The notes below the pieces were generated by a model. The model made no database searches and had not been told where the DNA came from. It was given only the letters and a program-made list of their open reading frames with translations. 64,000 nucleotides of DNA from PALSA-1440 sp050011195. Its GTDB lineage: Bacteria; Verrucomicrobiota; Verrucomicrobiia; Limisphaerales; UBA8199. A program made the translations under genes and the position numbers. Each line of letters starts with the position of its first letter. Position 1 is the first letter of the stretch. Location of the stretch: the NCBI GenBank assembly GCA_050011195.1, contig JBEKJO010000003.1:30603-94602 (forward strand). Direction: 5' to 3'. Positions 36,344 to 45,707 of this stretch are shown one piece after another.

Positions 36344-38656
36344 ATGCCCGAGAATAAGATACGGTTTTCCTTCATGTGCACGGCGATGCTCGTCCTGGGC
36401 TTGGGGAGGCTGGTCGGGCCAGAACGCGCGCTGGCGCAGCGCCCGCTGGGGATTGATGTCTATCACGGGGACGGCACCATCAATTGGTCGAACGTGCTGG
36501 CTTCCGGGGTGACGTTCGCCTGGGCCAAGGCATCACAGGGCACGAACTTCACCGATGCGGCTTTCGCCATCAACGAGACCAACGCCAAGGCCGCCGGCGT
36601 GCTGATCGGCGCTTATCATTACGCCGACTTCAACCTGAACACCGGCACGAATGGCGCCGTCAGTGAGGCGGCCCACTTCTGGAGTGTCGCCAAGAACTAC
36701 GTCACGGGAAGCGGCGCCTATCTGATGCCGATGCTCGATGTGGAAGCACCCACGACCAACTCCACCAAAACCACCCTGTCACAATGGGTCAATCAATGGT
36801 GCATCACCGTCAGCAACAATGCGGCGGCGGCGGGCGTCATTGTGACGCCGGTGATTTATTGCTCCAGTTCCTTCGCCGGCAAGTGGTTTGACAGCACGGT
36901 GACGCAATGGACGCCGTGGATAGCCGAATGGCCCACCAGCCCCAATCCGCAGACCGGCGCTCCCAGCCCGACCAGCCCTTGGTCCACCTGGGTCTTCTGG
37001 CAGTACGCCGATAGCAGCTCGAATCCGGGAGACGCGGATGTGTTCAACGGCACTGCGGCCGGCCTGGCGGCGTATGTCATCGGAGGCGGCACCCCGGTGA
37101 TCACGAACCAACCGGTCAGCCAAACGGTGCTGGCAGGGGCCAATGTCACTTTCAGCGTTGGCGCTTCGAGCGCTTCTCCGATCTCTTATCAATGGCGGTT
37201 CAACAGCAGCAACCTCGCAGGCGCCACACTGAGCAGTTACACGACGAACAACGTGCAAACGAGCGCCACCGGCAGCTATTCGGTCGTGGTCAGCAACCAG
37301 TTCGGGAGTGTGACCAGTTCCAATGCGCTGCTCACGGTCAATGGGCTCCCCTCCATTACTGGCCAGCCGCAAAGCCAGATTGTCTCCGTCGGGCAGAACG
37401 TGACGTTCACTGTGGCAGACGCCGGCACTCCGCCATTGAGTTATCAGTGGCAGTTCAACGGGACTCCGCTCCCCGGGGCGACCGCCCCGTCGTGCCTGCT
37501 CACCGCCGCCCGGAGTATCAATGTGGGGTCTTACTCGGTCGTGGTGAGCAACGGCTTCGGTTGGGTCGTCAGCTCCAATGCGACGCTGGGTTTGATCCAG
37601 GACGCCGCGTGGGGTGACAATACCTTAGGCCAAGGGGGTGCCTCTGGCATTTCGACGAACCTGATCGCCATCGCTGCCGGCGCCTGGCACAATCTGGGCC
37701 TTGGGGCGGACGGCACGGTGGTCGCCTGGGGCAACGATGCGAACGGCCAATGCGACGTCCCGGCGGGGCTGGCCGACGCTCTGGCCATCGCGGCGGGGGG
37801 TTATCACAGCCTGGCGCTCAGGGCCAACGGGTCCGTGGTCGCGTGGGGTGCTGACGATTACGGCCAAACCAATGTTCCGGCGGGCCTGGACAACGTGATT
37901 GGGATTAGCGCCGGCACCTGGCACAGCGTGGCGTTGCGGGCCAACGGCACGGTGGTGGTATGGGGTGACAACAGTTTCGGGCAGACTAATCAGCCGGCCA
38001 GGCTGACGAACGTGACCGCCGTGGCGGCGGGCGGCAGCCACACGCTGGCCTTAAAGGCGGACGGCACCGTAGTGGCCTGGGGAGAGAACACGGAGGCGGA
38101 AGGGAACGTGGCTGGGCAATCCGTGGTGCCGTGGGGTTTGACGAATGTGGTGGCGATTGGGGCCGGGGAGTATCACAGCCTGGCGGTTAAAGGCGATGGC
38201 ATGGTGGTAGCGTGGGGAGACGATTCGGAGGGGCAGAGCGACGTGCCAGCGGGGTTGACCAACGTGGTGGCGGCAGCCGGCGGTGGCGGGCACAGTGTGG
38301 CGCTGGGGGCGGACGGCCAGGTTACGGCCTGGGGCACTGATTGGAACGGGCAATGCGACGTTCCGCCGGCGTTGGCTCCGGCGGCGGGGGTTGCGACCGG
38401 AGAGGATCACACGCTGGTGCTGTTGGAGGACAGTCTGCCGGTGCCACGGCTGCTGCATCCGGCGCGGAACGGCAACCGGTTCAGCGTGCTGGCGCAGACG
38501 TTGAGCCCGAAGAACTACGCCTTGGAATTCAAGGGTTCACTGACGGCGGCGAATTGGACGGCGGTGTCCACCAACGCCGGCAACGGCGCACTCAGGATGC
38601 TGACCGATCCGGCGGCCACGGGCGCGCAGCGGTTCTATCGAATGCGGCAGTGGTAG
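36344..38656 (+). CDS. Secreted GH25 muramidase-like protein with Ig-like domains and RCC1 repeats
   Basis: The 770-residue protein has a signal peptide (FMCTAMLVLGLGRLVGPERALA). A GH25 lysozyme domain occupies about 33-245, with GIDVYHGDG at the first strand and the catalytic pair in MLDVEAP. Two Ig-like domains follow (about 250-335 and 335-420; PVITNQPVSQTVLAGANVTF and GLPSITGQPQSQIV). Six RCC1-type blade repeats of about 45-50 residues come next (about 430-700, each with AxGxWHxLALxADGTVVAWGxNxxGQ). A short C-terminal beta domain ends AQRFYRMRQW. RCC1 attached to a peptidoglycan hydrolase is unusual. It may act on foreign cell walls or present the propeller at the surface. Confidence 0.87.
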   Translation: MPENKIRFSFMCTAMLVLGLGRLVGPERALAQRPLGIDVYHGDGTINWSNVLASGVTFAWAKASQGTNFTDAAFAINETNAKAAGVLIGAYHYADFNLNTGTNGAVSEAAHFWSVAKNYVTGSGAYLMPMLDVEAPTTNSTKTTLSQWVNQWCITVSNNAAAAGVIVTPVIYCSSSFAGKWFDSTVTQWTPWIAEWPTSPNPQTGAPSPTSPWSTWVFWQYADSSSNPGDADVFNGTAAGLAAYVIGGGTPVITNQPVSQTVLAGANVTFSVGASSASPISYQWRFNSSNLAGATLSSYTTNNVQTSATGSYSVVVSNQFGSVTSSNALLTVNGLPSITGQPQSQIVSVGQNVTFTVADAGTPPLSYQWQFNGTPLPGATAPSCLLTAARSINVGSYSVVVSNGFGWVVSSNATLGLIQDAAWGDNTLGQGGASGISTNLIAIAAGAWHNLGLGADGTVVAWGNDANGQCDVPAGLADALAIAAGGYHSLALRANGSVVAWGADDYGQTNVPAGLDNVIGISAGTWHSVALRANGTVVVWGDNSFGQTNQPARLTNVTAVAAGGSHTLALKADGTVVAWGENTEAEGNVAGQSVVPWGLTNVVAIGAGEYHSLAVKGDGMVVAWGDDSEGQSDVPAGLTNVVAAAGGGGHSVALGADGQVTAWGTDWNGQCDVPPALAPAAGVATGEDHTLVLLEDSLPVPRLLHPARNGNRFSVLAQTLSPKNYALEFKGSLTAANWTAVSTNAGNGALRMLTDPAATGAQRFYRMRQW

Positions 38657-38733
38657 GCCGCTGCAAAAATCTTCAAAACCCCCTTATTCTTCGGGTTTGT
38701 AGCTCCTCTGGCGAGAGAACACGCCACTCACCC

Positions 38734-40296
38734 TCAAGGGATTTCTTTGATAAGGAGGTCCTCGGAGCGGTAAACCACCGGCCACGCGTCCACCGCCGGA
38801 GAGATCGTTGCCGGGTAGCACAAGCGCTGCCGCTTGCTACCGGGATTCACTGCCTGGACCGCGACTTGCACGGGCGACTCACTCATCAGCACCAGTTTGT
38901 TGTAGCCCAATGATTTGAGCCGGCGCACGTCCGCCTCGCTGCCGAGCAGATCATACAATCCTTTGACGGTGGCGACCCCCTTCAGACCTTCCAGGCTATA
39001 CACACACAACCCCTTCCGCCCCGACCGGAACAGCTCCTCGCCGCTCCACCTTGCGCCGTCGTAAAAGATCAGCTTGTCTTCCGGCTTCGTGTACTGCTGG
39101 AGGAGCGAGGCAATCTTCTGGGGATAGTAGTCGTAATTGATCGCCACTTTCATTGCAATGACCCCGTCAATGGCCGAGAGAACCAACACCACCCCGACCA
39201 GGGCCAGCCGTAGCCAGGCCTTGGGCATTTCCTGCGCCCAAAAAGGCTCCCAGCGCGCAAGGGTGGCGCCGCACAGCAGCGCCACGGCCGGGCAGCACAT
39301 CAGGTAGTAGTGCCAATGGGCCAGCACCAGGTGGGTGAATACCAGCGTCGTCAGGAAGGTGGCCAGCAGCCACAGCTTCGGCAGGCGATTGCCAGGCCGA
39401 AGCAGGGTCGGCACCAGCAGCGCCACCAGGGGCAGGCTGCCCAGCGTCCCATGCAGGAAACGCCAGCCGCCCTTGATCCAGGGCCCGGGACTGAGCCGAA
39501 AGTGCCAGCCGCCAAAACACCACCCCACCAGATACGGGCTGTGGGAAAGCCTTAGTTCGAAGTAGGGATATTCAGCCTGGGCCGCGAGTGAACCGGTATG
39601 ATGCGTCCACGCGGCGAACATGCCCGCAGCGACAACCCCCGCGCCAGCGAGCAAGACCCAGGTTCGCCACGCCCGCCCGCCGTTGACCATCACCATGAAC
39701 ACGCTGCACAGTCCGGCCGCCATGAAAAACGGCGCCTTGGAAACCGCGCTCAAGGCCGCAAACAGCGCCGTCGGCAGCCACCACCAGGCGCTGCCGGTCC
39801 GGATCATCTTATCGGCAAAGAACAAAAACCAGATCGTCAACACCAGACAGAAGGCCTCCGTGGCAGCCAGGCCGGCCCAGAGGACGATCAAGGGCTGCGC
39901 CAGAAAGAAGGCCGTGCCCCACCAGGCCGCGCGTTCCCCCACATAGTGCCGGGCCAGTTGGAAGAACGGCCAGAGGACCGTCGCAAAAGCCAGCAATGAC
40001 ACCAGATTGGCCCATCCGTACCAGGTCGAGCCGGTGGCCTTGAAAGCCAATCCCGCCGCCGCCTGCCACAGCGGCAACTCCGGCGCCGTGGGTGTCTCGG
40101 TCGCGTTAAAGCCCACGATCACCGGCCGCAGCAGGTTGATCGGGCCACGCGCATACTCCAGCGCGGTGCCAAGATGACTGCCCAGAAACAGGGGCTTTCC
40201 CAGGAGGGCGTTGCCGAGGTGAAACGCCACGATTAACCCGAAGAGCGTCACGACCAGAGGGGCCAGCGCGGGAGGCTTGGCTGATTCAGCTTGCAC
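38734..40296 (-). CDS. Membrane glycosyltransferase, PMT/GT39-like (copy 1)
   Basis: This 520-residue multi-pass protein has about 10 hydrophobic segments, N-terminal VVTLFGLIVAFHLGNAL, a first loop with RPVIVGFNATETPTAPELPLWQ and a C-terminal soluble domain (about 405-520) ending DLLIKEIP. The layout matches lipid-phosphate-sugar-dependent glycosyltransferases of the PMT_2/ArnT type, although the usual acidic pair of the first loop is not clear. It is a close paralog of 40545-42107, in the opposite direction. Donor and acceptor are unknown. Confidence 0.8.
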   Translation of the reverse strand: MQAESAKPPALAPLVVTLFGLIVAFHLGNALLGKPLFLGSHLGTALEYARGPINLLRPVIVGFNATETPTAPELPLWQAAAGLAFKATGSTWYGWANLVSLLAFATVLWPFFQLARHYVGERAAWWGTAFFLAQPLIVLWAGLAATEAFCLVLTIWFLFFADKMIRTGSAWWWLPTALFAALSAVSKAPFFMAAGLCSVFMVMVNGGRAWRTWVLLAGAGVVAAGMFAAWTHHTGSLAAQAEYPYFELRLSHSPYLVGWCFGGWHFRLSPGPWIKGGWRFLHGTLGSLPLVALLVPTLLRPGNRLPKLWLLATFLTTLVFTHLVLAHWHYYLMCCPAVALLCGATLARWEPFWAQEMPKAWLRLALVGVVLVLSAIDGVIAMKVAINYDYYPQKIASLLQQYTKPEDKLIFYDGARWSGEELFRSGRKGLCVYSLEGLKGVATVKGLYDLLGSEADVRRLKSLGYNKLVLMSESPVQVAVQAVNPGSKRQRLCYPATISPAVDAWPVVYRSEDLLIKEIP

Positions 40297-40544
40297 GCCG
40301 GCTAACTACAGGACCCCGCGCCCGAAATCAAGCCGGCAATCCGCTGTTGATTGCACCGCGGCGCGTCTCGACATCCTCACCACGCTGGAAGGGTGGTGGT
40401 ATCCGCGCCATCCCTGCCGCTATGGCAGGGTATCGAGCTGCGCACATCGCACAGCGGGATCAGATTCGACGGCAATCCGCGACCTGAATACGGGCGGAGG
40501 CGCGCGCTTGACACCGGGGCGATGACTCACGTAGCTAGGTGGGC

Positions 40545-42107
40545 GTGCAAACTCAAGAAGTCAGGCCGGCGCCCTTGGCCCCTCTGGTCGTGACGCTCTT
40601 CGGGTTAATCGTGGCGTTTCACCTCGGCAATGCCCTGGTCGGGCGGTCGCTTTTCCGGGCCATTCATCTCGGGCCGGCGCTGGAGTATGCGCGCGGGCCG
40701 ATCAACCTGCTGCGGCCGGTGATCGTGGGCTTTAACGCGAACGGAAGTCCGACCGCGCAGGAGCTGCCACTGTGGCAGGCGGCGGCGGGATTGGCTTTCA
40801 AGGCCACCGGCTCGACTTGGTACGGGTGGGCCAATCTGGTGTCATTGCTGGCTTTTGCGACGGTCCTCTGGCCGTTCTTCCAACTGGCCCGGCACTATGT
40901 GGGGGGACGCGCAGCCTGGTGGGGCACGGCCTTCTTTCTGGCGCAGCCCTTGATCGTTGTGAAGGCCGGCTACGCCTGCACGGATGCCTTCTGCCTGGTG
41001 TTGACGATCTGGTTTCTGTTCTTCGCCGATAGGATGATCCGGACCGGCAGCGCCTGGTGGTGGCTGCCGACGGCGTTGTTTGCGGCCTTGAGCGCGGTTT
41101 CCAAGGTGCCCTTCTTCATGGCGGCCGGGCTGTGCAGCGTGTTCATGGTGATGGTCAACGGCGGGCGGGCGTGGCGGACCTGGGTCTTGCTGGCCGGTTC
41201 CGGGGCGGTGGCGGCGGGTACTCTGACGCTGTGGACCCACTACACAGATTCGCTTGAGGCCCAGGCCATGTACCCCTGTTTGGAACTAAGGCTTTCGCAT
41301 AGTCCACACATCCTGTGGTGGTATTTTGGCAACTTGCACGATCGGCTCAGTCCGGGGCTTTGGATCAAAGCCGGTTGGCGATTTCCGCACGCGACGCTGG
41401 GCAGTCTGGCCCTGGTGGGGCTGTTGGCGCCGGCCCTGCTTCGGCCTGGCAATCGCCTGCCGAAACTCTGGCTGCTGGCCACCTTCCTGACGACGCTGGT
41501 GTTCACGAATATCATCCTGGCCCAATGGCACTATTACCTCATGTGCTGCCCCGCCGTGGCGCTGCTGTGCGGCGCCACCCTGACTCGCTGGGAGCCTTTT
41601 TGGGCGCAGGAAATGCCCCGAGGCGGGCTGCGCGTGGCGCTGGCAGGACTGGTGCTGGTCTTCTCCGCCATCGACGGGATCATCGCCATGAAGATTGCGA
41701 ATGATTACGACAGCTTTCCGAAGGAGATGAGCGTGCTCATCCGTCAGTACACCAAGCCGGGGGACAAGCTGATTGTTTACGGCGAGGGCAATTTTGGGGG
41801 AGAGGTGCTGTTCCGGTCCGGGCGGGCGGGGTTGTCACTGATCAGGCTGCACAATGTGAAGGAACTGCCCACCGTCAAGGGACTGTATGAGCTTCTGGAC
41901 AGCGAGGCGGACCTGCGCCGGCTGAAATCGCTGGGCTACAACAAACTCGTGCTGCTGAGCGAGTCGCCCGTGCGGGTCGCTATCTCGGCCGTCAACCCGG
42001 GCAGCCAAAAGACGCGGGACTGCTATCCGGCCAGCATCTCCCGCACCGTGGATGCCTGGCCGGTGGTTTACCGCTCCGCGGATATCCTCATCAAAGAAAT
42101 CCCTTGA
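40545..42107 (+). CDS. Membrane glycosyltransferase, PMT/GT39-like (copy 2)
   Basis: This 520-residue paralog of 38734-40296 has the same membrane pattern and nearly the same sequence in most segments (for example AAAGLAFKATGSTWYGWANLVSLLAFATVLWPFF). Differences cluster in the first loop (GFNANGSPTAQELPLWQ), in KAGYACTDAFCLVL and in the periplasmic loop around YTDSLEAQAMYPCLELRLSHSPH. GTG 40545 aligns with the ATG of the other copy; GTG 40539 is an alternative. The methyltransferase and GT2 genes that follow are convergent to it. Confidence 0.8.
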   Translation: MQTQEVRPAPLAPLVVTLFGLIVAFHLGNALVGRSLFRAIHLGPALEYARGPINLLRPVIVGFNANGSPTAQELPLWQAAAGLAFKATGSTWYGWANLVSLLAFATVLWPFFQLARHYVGGRAAWWGTAFFLAQPLIVVKAGYACTDAFCLVLTIWFLFFADRMIRTGSAWWWLPTALFAALSAVSKVPFFMAAGLCSVFMVMVNGGRAWRTWVLLAGSGAVAAGTLTLWTHYTDSLEAQAMYPCLELRLSHSPHILWWYFGNLHDRLSPGLWIKAGWRFPHATLGSLALVGLLAPALLRPGNRLPKLWLLATFLTTLVFTNIILAQWHYYLMCCPAVALLCGATLTRWEPFWAQEMPRGGLRVALAGLVLVFSAIDGIIAMKIANDYDSFPKEMSVLIRQYTKPGDKLIVYGEGNFGGEVLFRSGRAGLSLIRLHNVKELPTVKGLYELLDSEADLRRLKSLGYNKLVLLSESPVRVAISAVNPGSQKTRDCYPASISRTVDAWPVVYRSADILIKEIP

Positions 42108-42153
42108 GGATGACACCAGGCCGGGACGTTCTCCGGGGACGCCGCCGCCGGCT

Positions 42154-42861
42154 TCAAGCCTTGCGCCAGACGCCGAGGATCGATTTGCCGACCCGGTAGC
42201 CCAGCAGCGGGTCGAGCAGCACGGAGGCGCGAACCAGCACCCCGTCCCAGAAGCGCACCTGCGCTTCGGTGGGGGAAGCGCTCCGCAGGAAAAGCCGGTT
42301 TCCGAGGGAGGCCCCCAGCCCGACACTGTCAAGGTAGCGGAGGCGGACGAGGCTGGCGGAGGGAGGCTGGAGCGATTGGAACCTGCGGCGGTCGTAGCGC
42401 CGGTAGTGGCCGATGGCCCGATCAAAAGGCGTGTACAGCCAGTGGTGCGCGGGGCAGAGGATGATGAGGTGGCCCCCGCTGCGCAGCAACGCCACGGCGG
42501 CGGCAACCTCCGCGTGATCCTTTTCGATATGCTCCAGCACATCGACGTAGAGTGCGCAGTCGTAATTCGCGGCGGACGGCAGGTCCCGAAGCGCGCCAAT
42601 CACCACTGAGATGCGGGACGACCCCGCCATAGCGCGCACGGCGGCGTTCAGACGCTGAGCGAGCCCGGCGTCCGGTTCGAGACAGGTCCAGGTGCGGCGC
42701 GGAAGCCCCGCCAGGGCTTGGGTGACCGCCCCGATGCCGGCGCCGACCTCCAGCACGTCCCCGAACACGAAGGAGGCCATCTGAGCCGCCAGATACCGTT
42801 TCCAGTTTCGGGCGCGCGCAAAAACATCCAGCTCCGCGCCGAGATAGTGGTACTCACCCAT
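42154..42861 (-). CDS. SAM-dependent methyltransferase (class I)
   Basis: This 235-residue protein starts at ATG 42861. Motif I is FGDVLEVGAGIGAVTQALAG (about residues 35-54), a later motif is ALYVDVLEHIEKDHAEV, and GGHLIILCPAHHWLYTPFD follows. This pattern is typical of methyltransferases in polysaccharide and lipid-linked sugar loci. The C-terminus has a hydrophobic patch that may touch the membrane. It overlaps the stop of the GT2 gene by 8 bp, so the two are translationally coupled. The acceptor is unknown. Confidence 0.85.
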   Translation of the reverse strand: MGEYHYLGAELDVFARARNWKRYLAAQMASFVFGDVLEVGAGIGAVTQALAGLPRRTWTCLEPDAGLAQRLNAAVRAMAGSSRISVVIGALRDLPSAANYDCALYVDVLEHIEKDHAEVAAAVALLRSGGHLIILCPAHHWLYTPFDRAIGHYRRYDRRRFQSLQPPSASLVRLRYLDSVGLGASLGNRLFLRSASPTEAQVRFWDGVLVRASVLLDPLLGYRVGKSILGVWRKA

Positions 42862-43873
42862 GGCGCGGCCAGAGGCTATCCACCGACCGGACGAAACGCG
42901 CATACTCCCCAATGGGGATGAACGCGGCGAAGCTGCGACCCGACAGGACACTGAGGATGAAACCGACCGACGTCAGGGTCAGTTGCATCAGGAGCAGCGT
43001 CACGAAGCACCAGAGGATCGCCGCGTTGCTCAGGTGGCCGCCGGGGTCATGCCCGCCCGCCGCCAGGCTGACACACAGGCCGGGCAGCGCGACGCACAAG
43101 CCGATCAGAGACGCCGTAAGGAGGCGCACGCCGATAACGTCCCCGAAAACCGAAGCTGCGCTCAGCCCATGGATCACCAGCGACGCCCAGCGCATGCGCG
43201 ATTGTCCGAAAAACCGCCGGCCGCGCGGCAAGGGCACCGTCTTGATCGGCAGGCGGGACCGCACCACGGCGGCGGCGTAATGGTTCCACAAGTCCGCGGA
43301 TGTCACCAGACTCGCGGCATGATTATGGCTGATGACGCTGAAATTCCCGATCCGCACCGGCACGCCGGTGAGAACCACATGGACCAGACGATACAGGTGA
43401 TAGAACAGTTGGAAAACCAGACTCTCCGTGCGGCGGGTCCTGGCGGCAAAGACCGCGCATCCTTCGTCCGACGCGAAACTGGTCAACAGCGTGGGCACGT
43501 GGGCCGGCAGGTCCTCGCCGTCCCCGTCCATTACGACGATGGCCGAACAGGGGACGTTCTCCGCGACCCAACAGAGGCCGGTGGCCAGCGCTCGCTGGTG
43601 CCCCAGGTTCCGGCAGAGGTTAATTACTTTCACGCTCGCGACCGCCTTTAACCCGGTCTTCAGCAGCGAATCACCGGGCGGCTCCTGCGACCCGTCGTTG
43701 ACGATCACAACCTGGTGCGACCAGGCTTGCGCATCGAGTTGCGCGTCCATCTGGCGCAGGACCTCCGCGGCGGATTCCCAATCGTTATAGACGGGGATGA
43801 GGATGACGGCGACGGGTGGTTCAGCGCGCACAGTCCAGGTTCCTCCCGGGCGGGCGCCGGGGCATGACGCCAC
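42854..43873 (-). CDS. GT2 family glycosyltransferase (polyprenyl-phosphate sugar type)
   Basis: The protein has up to 339 residues. A GT-A domain (about 15-240) shows VILIPVYNDWESAAEVLRQMD, VMDGDGEDLPAHVP with the metal Asp residues, and a later LPRGRRFFGQSRMRWASLV. Two C-terminal membrane helices follow (about 245-275 and 285-315). This is the plan of dolichol-phosphate-mannose synthase/GtrB-like enzymes, which make the polyprenyl-phosphate sugar used by PMT-type transferases like the two encoded next door. The start is uncertain: GTG 43873 is open, GTG 43831 (just before AEPPVAVIL) is an alternative. Confidence 0.85.
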   Translation of the reverse strand: MASCPGARPGGTWTVRAEPPVAVILIPVYNDWESAAEVLRQMDAQLDAQAWSHQVVIVNDGSQEPPGDSLLKTGLKAVASVKVINLCRNLGHQRALATGLCWVAENVPCSAIVVMDGDGEDLPAHVPTLLTSFASDEGCAVFAARTRRTESLVFQLFYHLYRLVHVVLTGVPVRIGNFSVISHNHAASLVTSADLWNHYAAAVVRSRLPIKTVPLPRGRRFFGQSRMRWASLVIHGLSAASVFGDVIGVRLLTASLIGLCVALPGLCVSLAAGGHDPGGHLSNAAILWCFVTLLLMQLTLTSVGFILSVLSGRSFAAFIPIGEYARFVRSVDSLWPRHG

Positions 43874-44137
43874 GCCGGCTAAACGGTTCGGCCGCCACGA
43901 TCAGCGCCGCGAACCAGACAAAACCAACAGGTCTCCCGCACATAGCGCCGAGGCTTGTACCAGAGAACCGCGCGCAGCGCAAACGGAAAGGGCGTGGCAA
44001 CTGCCTGCCTGCCTGCGGTTCGAAAGTTCAGCGTGGCGGTGCGGCTCTCAGCTCGTACAGGTAGCAAGTAGTGCCGAATCGGAAATGCTGTTCGCTCGGG
44101 AGGCGGCGCGCGCGCGGCGTAAGTGGCGCGAGGGGCT

Positions 44138-45625
44138 TTACCTGCCGCGGCCCAGGTCGGCGAAACGGGCGGAGGCTTCTTCCCAGGCGGCGGGCTTGCC
44201 GGGCCGGCAGGCGGCGACCTCACTGGACTGGCGGATGACCTCGCGCATCTCCGCGAGCGACGAGAGCTCGCCGCTGGCGCGCACCTGGACGAGCAGGTTG
44301 CCCATCGCGGTCGCCTCAACCGGTCCGGCCACGACGGGGCGCTGGCAGGCATCGGCCGTGAGCTGGTTCAGGATGGCGCTCTTGGAGCCGCCGCCGACAA
44401 TGTGAATGACCTCGATGCGGTTGCCGGTGAGTTCCTCCAGCCAACTGAGCACTTCGCGATACTTGAGCGCGAGGCTCTCGTAGGCGCAACGGACCAGTTC
44501 GCCTTCGGTCTTCGGCAGCGGCTGTTTGGTTTCGCGGCAGAAGTCCTGGATCGCCTTCGGCATGTCGGGGGGGTTGAGAAAGCGCGAGTCGTCGGGGTTG
44601 ACGATGGACCGGAGCGCCGGGGCCTTGGCGGCCATCTGCGCGAGCTGCCCATACTCGAGTTTGTGGCCGCGCGCGTCGAAGGCACGCTTGCACTGCTGGA
44701 CGAGCCACAGGCCCATGATGTTCTTGAGCAGACGGTAGGTGCCATCCAACCCGCCTTCGTTGGTCAGGTTCAGCTCTTGCGTGCGCGCGGACAACGAGGC
44801 CTTGTTGACCTCGGCGCCCATAAGGGACCAGGTGCCGGAACTGAGGTAGGCCCAGTTGGCCTTGCCGGTGTTGGCGGTCGGAACGCCGGCGACGGCGGAG
44901 GCGGTGTCGTGAGTGGGCGGGGCCACCACATTGACCTTGCGGAGGCCGGTCCGGTCCGCGACCCCGGGGCGCAGCGCGCCGAGCCTGGTGCCGGGCGGAA
45001 CGACCTTCGGAAATATGTGCGTGGGCAGGCCGAACTTCTTCAGCAGCCCAGTTGCCCAGTTGCGCGTGAGCGGATTCATGCACTGGGTGGTGGTGCCGTT
45101 GGTGAACTCGACCACGCGCGAGCCGCACAGCGCCCAATGGATGAAATCCGGCATGAGCAGGAGCACATCGGCCGCCTCGAGCAGGCCCGGGGCTGCCTGT
45201 TGGTGGGCCAGCAACTGGAACAGGGTGTTGAACTGCATGAACTGCAGGCCGGTCTGGGCGAAGATTTCCGCGCGAGGCACCTTCTTGAAAGCCCTTTCCA
45301 TCATGCCGTTGGTGCGGGCGTCGCGGTAGGCGTAAGGTTGGCCCAGCATCTCGTCGCAGCCGGTGAGCAGCACGTAGTCCACGCCCCAAGTGTCGGCGCC
45401 GACCGAAACAATGGATTTGCCGTACTTCTTGCCGGCGAGAGCGAGGCCGTTCTGGATTTCGGCCCAGAGCCGCACGACGTCCCAGCGGAGCGAGTCGCCC
45501 AAGTACACGGGGCCGTTGGGGAAGCGATGGATTTCTTCGAGCCGGATGGTTTTGCCGTTCCAGACGCCGGCCACAACGCGGCCGCTTTCAGCGCCGAGGT
45601 CAATGGCAAGATAGACGCGAGGCAT
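44138..45625 (-). CDS. rhaB: L-rhamnulokinase
   Basis: This 495-residue FGGY-family kinase phosphorylates L-rhamnulose to L-rhamnulose 1-phosphate. Evidence: N-terminal YLAIDLGAESGRVVAG, HRFPNGPVYLGDSLRWDV, central VVAPPTHDTASAVAGVP and YLSSGTWSLMG, and C-terminal VIHIVGGGSKSAILNQLTADACQRPV. ATG 45625 gives the family N-terminus; the frame is open further upstream but that part is repeat-derived. It is third in the rhaA-rhaT-rhaB operon. The matching rhamnulose-1-phosphate aldolase is not in the window. Confidence 0.95.
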   Translation of the reverse strand: MPRVYLAIDLGAESGRVVAGVWNGKTIRLEEIHRFPNGPVYLGDSLRWDVVRLWAEIQNGLALAGKKYGKSIVSVGADTWGVDYVLLTGCDEMLGQPYAYRDARTNGMMERAFKKVPRAEIFAQTGLQFMQFNTLFQLLAHQQAAPGLLEAADVLLLMPDFIHWALCGSRVVEFTNGTTTQCMNPLTRNWATGLLKKFGLPTHIFPKVVPPGTRLGALRPGVADRTGLRKVNVVAPPTHDTASAVAGVPTANTGKANWAYLSSGTWSLMGAEVNKASLSARTQELNLTNEGGLDGTYRLLKNIMGLWLVQQCKRAFDARGHKLEYGQLAQMAAKAPALRSIVNPDDSRFLNPPDMPKAIQDFCRETKQPLPKTEGELVRCAYESLALKYREVLSWLEELTGNRIEVIHIVGGGSKSAILNQLTADACQRPVVAGPVEATAMGNLLVQVRASGELSSLAEMREVIRQSSEVAACRPGKPAAWEEASARFADLGRGR

Positions 45626-45627
45626 GG

Positions 45628-45703
45628 TTAGTGGATAGTTTTGAGAGTTGATAGTTGATAGAGCGGCGAGGGGTCGTGCGTGGTGCGTGGTGCGTGTTGC
45701 GTG
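45628..45703. repeat. Two heptamer arrays between rhaT and rhaB
   Basis: The 82-bp gap between rhaT and rhaB is almost filled by two different period-7 arrays: a TAGTTGA-type array at 45628-45661, degenerate on its left side, and four units at 45676-45703 (GTGCGTG three times, TTGCGTG once). No other feature is visible in the gap. Confidence 0.7.
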
Positions 45704-45707
45704 CCGA

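Larger units (their letters stand above)
38734..42107. repeat. Large inverted duplication of the glycosyltransferase gene
   Basis: The genes at 38734-40296 (minus) and 40545-42107 (plus) align over their full length. Similarity begins near the start codons (PLVVTLFGLIVAFHLGNAL in both) and continues just past both stop codons (CTCAAGGGATTTCTTTGAT on the minus strand of each outer end). The arms are about 1.53 kb with a spacer of about 250 bp. The spacer holds a small hairpin CCCTGCC/GGCAGGG (40412-40430). Confidence 0.88.

Noticed and set aside
43874..44137. A short gene between the GT2 and rhaB genes
   Set aside because: Frames there are short and Arg/Ser/Pro-rich with no start signal; I see nothing to support a gene.
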